DNA of 64,000 nt from Glossina fuscipes (Eukaryota; Arthropoda; Insecta; Diptera; Glossinidae): assembly GCF_014805625.2 (NCBI RefSeq), contig NW_023998464.1, positions 2,879,622-2,943,621 on the forward strand. The letters run 5' to 3'. Under the pieces are notes generated by a model that saw only the letters and a program-made list of their open reading frames with translations, had not been told where the DNA came from and searched no databases. The translations under genes were made by a program, and so were the position numbers. Of this stretch, positions 50,914 to 60,395 are shown one piece after another. Every line of letters begins with the position of its first letter. The stretch's first letter is position 1.

Positions 50914-51059
50914 AATATATTTCAATAGCGCTCGTTCTTGGCCAACAACTCGTTGATCTACCAAACGTCATGAAAATATCGCAAAGGCTGGGGTCTGTAG
51001 GTTGAATACAAGAAAACAAGACGTACAGGCAGACAGCTTAGATTGTTTAGATCGATTAA

Positions 51060-51325
51060 TTTATGCAGGTGTACACAACACCAAGCATTTGTTATACCGA
51101 TCGATTCGGAATCACTTTCGGAGTTGATTGTCTGTCTGTCTTGTATTCACTTGTATTACAAGTCGCAATGTTTGAGATGTGTTAAATACGTTTGGAACAC
51201 CAACGTGCGTTACCCCAGGAACGAGCGCAGTTGAAAAGGTTTGCACTACTTTTTCGACCAATGCCCATAAAGCGCCTTATATTGAAAAGTCGTTATATGA
51301 ATAGCTGTATTAACCCAATATAGTA
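51060..51325 (+). repeat. Dispersed repeat family A (copy A8)
   Basis: TATACCGATCGATTCGGAAT with CACTTTCGGAGTTGATTG is the best-preserved palindrome-like box of the family. Then TGTCTGTCTTG, ACAAGTCGCAATGTTTGAGA, ACCCCAGGAACG, TACTTTTTCGACCAATGCCC, ATAAAGCGCCTTATATTGAA and CGTTATATGAATAGC. Confidence 0.65.
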
Positions 51326-52315
51326 CAATGGTCTTACTTCCTTTCACATAATTTCTTATTTCGAACTAGTATCAAAGTTATGAATTCGTTTAATGTCGCT
51401 CTATGACTGTATACTCATTATGAAAATATTCGTGAAATAGGTTTAACCAAGTAAGTGTGAGGGGATAGTCCACTTATCAGTATGGGAGCTGTCATATAAA
51501 GCTGTCATTTTAATACTTCATAAATGAACGGTTTCGGTTGATTGACTCATTACAAGATGGACGGAGCATTGATGAAAAAACCCAAGGGGCCACAAGATAT
51601 TTGTGTATTTTGTTTTATTCTCAAAAAACTTACTTGAGCTCGTTAGTCTTCTCATGATAACTTCGCTAAGCGTAATAATATTATAAATATAAAGTATCGT
51701 TAAAATGCTCTTAACACTTTATCTGTGCACGCATTCTTAAGTCGTAAATTGTAATCACAATGATTCAGAAATTTAAGAGCAAAACATCTCTTATTGAGTT
51801 TGTGTTTATAGATATTTTTTTTATTATTCCATTGGTATGCAATTTTAAATGAATTAAAAGATATTTATGGCAACGTTTTTTTTAGTTTGTTTTATGAGCA
51901 AAAAAATGTAAGATGCAAATCAAGCTTTGATGATCTCTGCATGATTGGCTCGATGTAGTTATTAACCCTGCTTGCAATAGTAGCTTGATTGGAAAAAGGC
52001 TACTTTTTTGTGTATATTCAGTCTCTCTGTATATAAGGTATTCTCACATATGCATGTTTATGTTTTGAACTTTTACAATTCAAATCCTGTAGCTGTCAGT
52101 TTCAATTGCGTCTGCACAAGTTATCAGTCATTGTGTAGCTTTGCTTTTGTAGTTTTGTAATTGTCAATGTCACTAGCAAATATTCAAAACACCATCGCCA
52201 GTGATGCCAACACCACTCCAAAATGCAAGCGACTTCTTTTAGTTGTGGAAGCCGGGGGCGAATCAATTGAAGAAAAACAGTATAATATACGAAATAAAAC
52301 AATAGTATAAACAGA

Positions 52316-52350
<35 letters not shown>

Positions 52351-54309
52351 GACAAGATACATGAGTTGACAAAAGAGCAAAAGAAATGTAAAAAATACGT
52401 CGGTCTGAGATGAACTATACATAGCACAACTGGATATCACATATATGCAAAGCATAAAAGAATAGTAGTTGTTATTGCTATATTCCATTCCCAATGAAAT
52501 AGTGTTTGTTAAAACGTCTAACTCATGCACACATATATGTTGTTGTCTTTCAATTCCCTTTCTCTTGCCCTAAAAAAAAAACAAAAACACATCAACTTAT
52601 ATTCAGCTTAAGTCGATTCATTTCACACCCATCATCAGCGTTATTAACTGATATTGCAGGGATATCAATCCTATTGTACATCATTCCCTGCCGAGGACAG
52701 ATTCTCCACTTTAATGATCAATAAGGATAAGCAAAACTTTCCCTTTTTCACGTGTTTATTGACCTTAACGTTTAAAAAAAATTTAAATTTAGGTGGATTC
52801 GATATACTTTATTTATATATATAAAGTTAAATAATTTGTTTTTTAAATTGCAATTGGCATTTTTGCAAAGGCAATAAATGGTTGGAGAAAATTATTTTCG
52901 CATTTGTCTCGATTCTATGTTCTATAGAGCAATAAGGAGGGTAATAAGTTGTCATTCTTATATTTGCCTAGTGTGATGGGTGTAGCCGTCCGGTGGTTAT
53001 GTAATAAAAGAATTAGATTTTATAGTAAATCCATTTTTGTTTTTTTTTTATTTATCCATGCAAACATAAGGGGAATCAAAGGCAAGGAAAATACGAAACG
53101 AGAACAACTTGCAAATTTTAAAATTTATCCTTCGTTTGCAATAGTTTTCAAGAAAATTTTCTAGAATGATGTCACGTAGACATGCAAGTGACAGACAGAT
53201 GGAAAGACAACGACATACGACACAATGACTGACAGCTCCAGAGACGACAAATACATTCTTATATAACCCCTCAAACACATGAAAGCATACGCATACATGA
53301 AGAGCTATTGGAAAAACCCTGAATGAGCAGAATTTCTTAACATTTTAGTTGATTGAGTTAAAGAAAACGAACTTGCAGGAGCGGGAAGAGTCTGTGCCAC
53401 ATACACTCTCTCAGGATACGTCACATAAACATATAGTGTCTCAGTTACAGTAACAATCTTACGCTCTAAGTGTCTATGTGTCTATGTATAAATGTGCGGT
53501 AAATTGTCCTTGTAGTGTTGACTGACTTGCATTTTACTTAACTATACTTCAGTGTCTCATTTACGGGTGGATTTTCTCTTAGCAGAGTCTCTCCTTCCTT
53601 TCCCATCTCCATTGCTTATCTGAAAAGGTTTTTGATTCTAATTGCATAGCTTTTTTATTATTTTTGTTGTTGCGGTTGTTGTTATTGTAATTTCTGTTGC
53701 TTACAAGTTTTATCATTTCTCTATATTTTTTTTCTTGCCTTTACTGTTCTATTCTCCTTTTCTGCCTTTCTCTCTATGTGCCTTTTATGACGTGCACTTT
53801 AAGCTATTCTATGACAATAATTTGTTATCAACTCTACATATGTGTAGGGATTAAGCCTCTTTGATATGTCTTTCATGCACATATATATATATCTACATTA
53901 TGCATTACATACATGCGTTGGTGCGGTTTCATAGTATAACTTTTTATCTTAATGTTAAATGTTTTGTATGTCATGTCTTGCTTTGCGATGCTAGTGATGT
54001 GTGATGTCGCCTATTACTTTCAGTGTAAGTGCGTCTATCTATATACGTATAGTAATATCATTACCGCGTTGTTTAAAGTCTTTTTAATAAGTAATATTAT
54101 TCGAAGGAATTTCGTAGTCTCCGCACGTTTCTCCGCAGGACAGTTCTTCTTTGACTTATGTAGCGCTATAGCCTGATAAGTGTTAAGGGATAGGTTAGCC
54201 TTTGGTTACTACTTTGGTTAGTTTGCAAAAGCGAAACCCAAATGCATTAAATATTAGCTAACTTCTCGAAAGCTCGATAATTTTTAGTGTACTTAAAGTG
54301 TGTGTATTC
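51326..54309. other. Unclassified, then low-complexity from 52 kb
   Basis: The (ATA)n array at 52318-52348 creates the Y-rich minus-strand frame 52102-52530. 52.7-54.0 kb has T-rich runs, TTG runs and TATA words. No motif-bearing frame was found. Composition is intron-like. Confidence 0.35.
52318..52348. repeat. (ATA)n microsatellite
   Basis: A pure ATA array without a recognisable SINE end module on its left. Confidence 0.85.
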
Positions 54310-54500
54310 CACATCAGGTTACATTAAGTTTGTGCCGATTCATGTAACACCCAGAATGGTATGAGACAGATGAGCACCTTTTATTACACGAAATGATTTG
54401 GCATCATTCACTGTGCATTCACCGCCTGTCTGTCCGAACCTTGTTATTGCATTCCATCTCAAGCTCGCATATTTCAAGAATTAGAATACTTTTGTTCTTT
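54310..54500 (+). repeat. Dispersed repeat family A (copy A9, decayed)
   Basis: CATCAGGTTACATTAAGTTT, TGCCGATTCATGTAACACCC, AGAATGGTATGAGACAGATG, CCTGTCTGTCCGAACCTTGT and CGCATATTTCAAGAATTAG correspond to the left and middle modules of A5. The right part is missing. Confidence 0.45.
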
Positions 54501-54603
54501 CATTGCTAGCAGCCAAGAACAATGTACGCCAGATCTTATTTTTAGGGAACCGTTTATAATTTGCAAAGGACGGTTCCAGAGTTCGCTTTGGTCATATTAT
54601 TGC

Positions 54604-54720
54604 AGTATTTATTTATTTATTTATTTATGTTAACTTACAGTAATATCAAGAATATTACCTTAGGCCATTAAAGAAGACAAAGAAGAAATTAAAGAGAATT
54701 CTTGTACAAATTATAATAAA
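54604..54720 (-). repeat. 3' tail of another LINE (minus strand)
   Basis: Read on the minus strand the segment ends ATATTACTGTAAGTTAACAT followed by (AAAT)n (54608-54628 on top as TTTA). A simple-repeat tail after an untranslated end is typical of CR1-like and related LINEs. The large LINE has the similar word TACTGTAAGT in its 3' region at about 46970, which suggests a related family. The upstream sequence (to about 55270) has no readable reverse transcriptase. Confidence 0.4.
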
Positions 54721-54978
54721 AATTATAATATAAACATAATATAGAAGAAAAACGTATACATGTAGTGCAAATTGACTTCCCAACCGCGTAAACGGATCAA
54801 ATTAAAAAAAAGATTAGGAAAAACCTTTCCGAAAGGGTAAGTGTAGCAACTTGCAATTGTGGACAAAACTTTACGATTAAACCATATCTGGCAAAAGTGA
54901 AAACTTTGCAAATATTCGTTGATTCATTTTTGGACCATCTGAACCGGCGGACATCTTAAAGTTAGTATGGAGAACATG

Positions 54979-54980
<2 letters not shown>

Positions 54981-55022
<42 letters not shown>
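54981..55022. repeat. (ATA)n microsatellite
   Basis: A pure ATA array, about 14 units, the longest in the window. Confidence 0.85.
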
Positions 55023-56300
55023 TACTTAACTTTATTAGGACGAATAGAGTAACTTTAGTAGTAGTAGTGTAACTAGTACACCTGCAAAAAAAAGGGGCGG
55101 ATAGTCTTCGTTGCTAAAACTCATTCTATTTTCAGTCGTAAAATTTTTTGGTTGCTTTAGAAAAAGTAGATGATGAAGCTGGTCCAAAACGGTGATTTGA
55201 CATATTTGACAATTTACTGTTCTAACTTCTGTCCACATAGGTTCACTTAGTGGACTCCTTCGCATAAATTCTTCATAAAAAAGTTAGCTTAATAAATCTT
55301 AACCATATCCGTTCACATTCGAGATTACCTTTCTAAGGTTTACATGACCAAGTCTTTATGATGAAAACACGGCAGAGTTTGTAGTATTTTATGACAAAAA
55401 CAGGTAAAGTTTTGCACATCGGATTTGTCCGACTATAAGTTTTCAAAATTTTTTATTCTAAGATTTTGTTCAAATGGAGGGATCTAAAAAGAATAGACAC
55501 AAACTTCATGGGATTTACGAAATCGCGGACAGGGATTTTGGTATCATATTATGGTTTAAGCTGTTGTTACTTGGCGATCTCATTTAAACTGAATTTCTGG
55601 AATCAAACCGAAAGTCAAGAACAGAAGCAGAAGGTAGCAACAACTTAAAAAGTTTTTTTTTGTTTTAAGTATTATGGATACTCCGGCTGGTTCGTAAAAG
55701 TTAAATTCACAGCAGATTTTTCTAACGAGTCAGGAAAGTTATCATTTAAACTTTCCTGTTAATTATATGAATCTAAGGTGAATTTTATTGAATCAAATTG
55801 TACGCAAAGCGTAGCAGAGTGATTTGTATATCGGTCCAAAAAACGACGATAGTGATAGTAGCATAAAAGTGACTTAAAGCTGCCGATATGACAGAAGCCA
55901 ACTAATTTGCATATATAAAACTAGATAAAAAGTGATGCTTTCATTTTCTAGTTTGGACCAAGAGATCTCTTCTTTGCTTCGCAGTGTTGAGAATGCTGTT
56001 TGCCAAGTAATGTAATTTATGATACTTTAAGCGATAAAGTGTTCACGTCAAATTAATTCTTTTGCATCCGTCCTTTGTTAAGTTCATTAGTTCACTTCAT
56101 TTAATAATTTGTAGTTGGTCTCTTGACGTTTTGCAGTCTGGCGTTTCATCATTTTGATTTTTTAACGGTTCTTGTTGTTGTTTTTTTTTATTTTTGGGTC
56201 CATTATCTCGTCATGTTTTGTTAGAAAAATTAAATTACTCGCATTTATTAAAATGTTGCTCTTGTTGTTGCCGCTATTATTATTGTTGTCTTTTAATCAC
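55023..56300. other. Non-coding, nothing recognised; intron-like at right
   Basis: A minus-strand frame at 55035-55265 has no domain that I recognise. From about 56.1 kb the sequence becomes T- and TTG-rich, as expected before a splice acceptor. Confidence 0.3.
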
Positions 56301-56316
56301 TTCCTCTTTTTTTCAG
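56301..56316 (+). promoter_or_regulatory. Strong candidate splice acceptor
   Basis: TTCCTCTTTTTTTCAG, an almost pure pyrimidine tract with no AG inside, followed by CGCAAG. CTTTTAATCAC just upstream can serve as branch region (TTTTAAT). It fits fly 3' splice site rules closely. Confidence 0.5.
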
Positions 56317-56649
56317 CGCAAGCTTCCATTAAAAATGTAGAAAAATTATCTCGCAAAAGAAAAACGTATAAAACAACAATAAAAGTGAAATATTAAACGA
56401 CGAAGAATTAAAACAAAAAAGAAAAAAAAAATGAAGGTTTGCCTCCTACTTCATATAATTTTTGTTTTTATGCTGTCGCTTTATGTTTCGTCAAAACCAT
56501 GGAAAGGACTCTCACCGTTAAATACAAAACGCGCGCAATATGTTGCATGTATTCTCGATCCTCTTGTCTCCCAAAGCTACTGTTCTTCCTTTCTCTCCGA
56601 ACCGCCACCGACGCCACCCGACAACTCATCAATTTCTTCATATCTTAAG
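56317..56649 (+). CDS. Candidate coding exon with signal peptide (coding from 56431)
   Basis: The exon would start after the acceptor at 56316 with a 114-base A-rich leader that holds a start-stop uORF (ATGTAG at 56335). The main start at 56431 has AAAAATG, an ideal fly context. It encodes MKVCLLLHIIFVFMLSLYVS then SKPWKGLSPLNTKRAQYV, i.e. a typical signal peptide (hydrophobic residues 4-19, cleavage likely after VSS) and a dibasic KR at about residue 34. After SSYLK (56649) the DNA turns abruptly from mixed coding-like sequence to TTG/TTA runs, and GTTCAT there could be a weak donor; the unspliced frame would run to 56787 with an odd CCCCYCYCY stretch. I do not recognise the protein. A chance frame is still possible. 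Confidence 0.35.
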
Positions 56650-57640
56650 GTTCATTGTTGTTGTTGTTATTGTTATTGCTATTTTTTAAAAATAATAACG
56701 GGAAAAAATCTTTTTCAAGTGTTAATGGCGCGTTATTGTGCACTTTCTCGAAATATTTCTACTACGCACGTTACGCGGATTGAGGAATAGTGGAGAACGA
56801 TTGCGAGTTTTATGTGTGTACTGTCCATCCTTTTTTATTATTATCATAATTTAACGTAATTATTGCTGTTGTCATTTTCAATTATGCTATTGTTCCGAAT
56901 GTGTTTGCACTTGAATATCTATTTTTTTAATAAAAATAAAAAATGAAAACCAATCGTTTGAGAAATATAAGCAATCTTTGCAAAGAATTCTCCTTCGTAT
57001 GAGACATCTTGTAGATATAGCCGAACTCACCAAAAGAGTCCACATTTCTGTAGGGTTGTGTCTTCGCTACAAATCACAATTTCTTCTTTCTGTCAAATTA
57101 TAATTTACCACGAAGTCAACGAAAAAAACCCGGCAAATTAATTATAAACATTGAAAAAAATTGAAAAAAATGTTCAATGTTCATGGAGTGCGAGTGTGAA
57201 TGGTTGCTTAAAGAACGTAAGGAAAATTCAGAGAATCGGAGCCACCGGATCCAAGCTAATTATACAAAATTTCAGAGAATTAAAATTTCTCCAAATTCTT
57301 TTATTTCTTAAACGACGTTGAAAGCTATTAGAGAAACATAACTTTGTTGCAACGTTGAGTCTTCATTTTCATCGAACCCCTACGTGCGGCCTAAAAGCGC
57401 TAAAAGAACAAAAAAGCCGGACAAGGTCGACTATTAAAAACCATCACCCAGCACAGTTATTCGCTCCTTTCGGTAATAAGATACCAAAAATTACACATTA
57501 TTTTCATTCAAAGACATGTATGTCATAAAAACCCGCACATTGGAAGACATCCAAACAATCGTATGACTTACTTTACTTCCCGAAAATTTTAATATTTCCT
57601 AGTTTTCGCCATAGAAATTTAGAAATTATGCTTTCCCTCC
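56650..57640. other. Non-coding, possible intron
   Basis: It starts with TTG/TTA runs, then holds mixed sequence. No frame of note. No recognisable repeat until the internally repeated segment. Confidence 0.3.
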
Positions 57641-58290
57641 ATGTAACCTAGTCTAGGATCTAAAAAATAGACCTGCGTGATCCAAATTCCATACTATTAA
57701 TTTCTTTTGTTAATTTGCTACTACGGAGCATTTCTCTTCATCAAGTGTTAAAAATTACATCTGTTTCTGACGGGATTACCATTTATGAGAAATTTCTCAT
57801 AGAGTGGCGTCCAAGAAGTAGTCCCATGTGGTTCAAATTGGTCAAGCTTTTATGTCAAATTACTACCTTGAACAAATTTTCATCGTAAAAGATTAACAAT
57901 TAGGCTTTTTGGCATTTTTTGAAAACTCTTTCCCTGGAAATAGAGCTACATGGTCCAAATTCTGTAAGGTTGGTTTCTTTGTCATTTATTTGTCTTTGTG
58001 GCGTTCTCACCATGCAATATTGAAAATTAGACCTTCTTATCGTAAAAAGATTCAATTTTTGTAGGAATTGTTATATGGGAGACGCACAAAACATTGCCCC
58101 GGCTTGTCCAAAGTTTTGACAATAATTTGGAATGTCGAAATAGTATTATTCAGTCATTTTGAAAATTTTTCCATGTAATGGCTGTTCAAAATAGAGCGTT
58201 ACATATGGAATGGACGGAAAAGGGGACTGATCAAAACCATTTTCAGTAGCGTTCGCGCTAGGGTGAAAATAACTCAGTGTACTTAAATAT
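57640..58290. repeat. Internally repeated unclassified element
   Basis: Four related paragraphs of roughly 120-155 bases share a GGTCCAAATT-like word (57679, 57830, 57952, 58104), then a T-rich TTTGTCAAATTA-like word, TTTTCATCGTAAAAGATT, and TTGAAAATTTTTCC-like ends. The segment ends with GGGGACTGATCAAAACCATT and TTCGCGCTAGGGTGAAAATA. There is no coding frame. The structure suggests a non-coding dispersed repeat made of diverged tandem units. I know no family name. Confidence 0.4.
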
Positions 58291-58554
58291 CTCTAGAATT
58301 GCGACGTACAGCTTGAACACAAATTATCATGGACGGATATACAGGCTTAGATCCATTCAGAAAACGATTCTGAAGCAGTAGATATAATAAAAAGTACCTT
58401 AAGCTCTTCTGCGAGTTGCTTACATACGCACAAATTCAATACTAAGTACTAAATTTTGTCATCAATGGCTTCTTCTCACTCACTGTCTCTACATGACTTG
58501 TGTGGTCATTAGTGCTAATATATGCAGCATTCTGATGGACTTCATGAAGCTGCA

Positions 58555-58688
58555 CCTTTTATTATAACGACCGACTCAAAAACTGATTCCGAAGTGATTC
58601 TATCGGTCCACCTGTCTGCTTTGCTTTCTTGTGTTCAGTCTAAAGGCCCCGATTTTTAAGATATTTTGACGAAATTGGTGCATTGACA
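58555..58688 (+). repeat. Dispersed repeat family A (copy A10)
   Basis: ACCGACTCAAAAACTGATTC, TCTATCGGTCCACCTGTC, GTTCAGTCTAAAGGCCCCGA and AAGATATTTTGACGAAATTG in family order. It is cut directly at GCATTGACATA, where family B begins. Confidence 0.55.
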
Positions 58689-59425
58689 TACTCCAAGAAG
58701 GAACCTTCGAACGCCCCACAAAATACATATATTCTTGATCAGCACCAAATTCTGAATCAGTTGCAGCATGCCCGTCTGTATAATGCCTGTTGTAAACATT
58801 CTCCTGGCCGCAAAAATGAAATTATCAACGTGCTATATGGCAAAAACCTTGGCAGTTCTTGTACGCATATCGGTGTTGAAAATAGGCCAAATCGGTCGAA
58901 AGAAGCGTCCGTGGAAAGAATAGAAATTTTTTTTATGCTTATACACTATAACAGATAAATACACAAAATGTTAAAAACGGATCTTATAAATAGTATAACA
59001 CATCAATAAATCAATAAAATAGTATAACACATTGTATTTGTTTTTCAATACCTCTGTAACACATATCCGCCCGTTTGCCTGTTCATCTGCTCGTCTGCGC
59101 AAATTTGTAGTACCTGTGGTAAACATTCTCCCTTTCGCAAAAATGAAAATATTGTCTAAAAAATAATCCAAAAATGACCCAAACTTTTCAAAGAGTACGC
59201 CTACAACGCCAACACGCCTATGTAACAGAAACTGTGATTATCTCTGCTTTTCATTTCTTTTTTCTGCTTCGCTCATAATGTGCAACACTTGCACCATATA
59301 AATTTCCACTTTTATCCTGAAAATCGAAAAAATCAGCCGCGCTTACCTATCATGGTAGGATATGGTATAAAAGATTCGGTCACAACTGAATATAATTTTT
59401 CTTCTTCTTTTCTATTAGCTGAAAT
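58689..59425 (+). repeat. Dispersed repeat family B (copy B2, partly duplicated)
   Basis: It begins TACTCCAAGAAGGAACCTTC, ACGCCCCACAAAATACATAT, ATTCTTGATCAGCACCAAAT, and ends GGTATAAAAGATTCGGTCAC with TTTTTCTTCTTCTTTTC. Both halves match copy B1. A CCTGT-GTAAACATTCTCC block occurs twice (58786 and 59113), so two copies overlap or a part is duplicated. The small frames 58683-58958 and 58971-59171 are accidental. Confidence 0.6.
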
Positions 59426-59734
59426 GATCCCTTGAATAGATGAGTACGACATAAAAAGCGAATATTGAACGGTCAAAAAACTTGAGTTTTAGAACATAAT
59501 TGCGTGGCAGTAAGCGGGCATTTGAAAGTTTGCATGCATTCTTCTCGAAATAAGATATTTGAATACGGCCCTGGATATAGCTCTTGCAAATTTCATTCCT
59601 TTCGTCAACATTTTTTTCAGTATCTTTAAAACGACATTTCACAGAATAGTAGGTTGGGTTTTTTGAACAATTTAGTTTAAATTTTTTTGATCTATTAACG
59701 AGCAAAAACACTATCATTGGTCAAGGTCCCCCAT
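59426..59734. other. Non-coding, nothing recognised
   Basis: A 100-codon minus-strand frame (59415-59717) has no recognisable motif. Confidence 0.3.
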
Positions 59735-59955
59735 AAATATTCTATACCACCTTATATAGTGACTTTTCAAAATAAGGCGTTATATGAGAAGCGATCGAAA
59801 AAGCGGTACCATCCGAACAGCGTACCAGGTAAAAGCACTTCAAACATAGCAGTCTTGAAAACAAAGAGACAGACGGACAGAAAACCTTAGCGAGTGGTAT
59901 AGCAAAAGTTGGGTCTATTTCAAGTCTTTCTGGCTGTTGCACATAAACGTAAAGC
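59735..59955 (-). repeat. Dispersed repeat family A (copy A11, inverted)
   Basis: On the minus strand: CACTCGCTAAGGTTTTCTGT, CCGTCTGTCTC, CTGTTCGGATGGTACC, TTTTTCGATCGCTTCTCATA, TAACGCCTTATTTTGAAAAG and TCACTATATAAGG. It is the only clear family A copy in the opposite orientation. Confidence 0.6.
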
Positions 59956-60296
59956 ATTAATATATCGTTGTAAAAGAAGTGATGCAGTTTATAATAAGCG
60001 TAAACTTTTTTAGTCTTTTTAGAACTTTTTTATTTAAACACCCGCCAACTACAAATCCACAATTTCAGAAAAACCTACGCAAGTCTCTAGCTGTAGAAGT
60101 GCAAATTAAATGATTTTCTTCCTTTTAATTCCAATTTGAGCGAATTCTTGACCCGAGCCAAAGAGCCTTCTAAATCGTGCATCCGAGAAATGTTGTCGAA
60201 AAACCTTTTTATTTTAGTTTAAAATATCCCTCCTTGAGATGTATCAAAAACCTTCGGAAAATTTCTATACTGCGTATATTGCAATCTTTTTCTGAC

Positions 60297-60395
60297 TTTA
60301 TTTATTGTTATAATATAATTTACACTAAAGAAATAAATTGTAGGATTGAAGCCGTAAAGCACTAGCAACTAAGGCTCTCGGCTTATTCTGACAAA
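60297..60395 (-). repeat. SINE copy 4, 3' part
   Basis: On the minus strand: CAGAATAAGCCGAGAGCCTT, AGTTGCTAGTGCTTTACGGC, AATTTATTTCTTTAGTGTAA then ATTATATTATAACAATAAAT. This is the body and tail of the SINE family at 284-455. The tRNA-like head is missing. Confidence 0.55.

Larger units (their letters stand above)
46905..50930 (-). mobile_element. Inactive non-LTR retrotransposon (LINE), Jockey/CR1-like
   Basis: A LINE in antisense orientation. From 5' (high coordinates) to 3' it has a 5' region with two tandem 126-base units, ORF1 with a PHD-like finger and coiled coil, then ORF2 with an apurinic endonuclease and reverse transcriptase. ORF2 is followed by a 3' untranslated region of about 130 bases and a short (TTA)n tail at 46911-46929. 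The amino-acid blocks fit insect elements of the Jockey/CR1 group; I cannot fix the clade. Several frameshifts and a palm deletion make it inactive. No target-site duplication was identified, and both end points are estimates. This is the youngest-looking element of the window, since long frames survive. Confidence 0.8.

Noticed and set aside
52102..52530. 142-codon minus-strand frame as a membrane protein
   Set aside because: Its hydrophobic, Y-rich core comes from the (ATA)n microsatellite at 52318-52348.
55035..55265. 76-codon minus-strand frame as LINE coding sequence
   Set aside because: It lies upstream of a LINE-type tail, but no reverse transcriptase or endonuclease block is readable.
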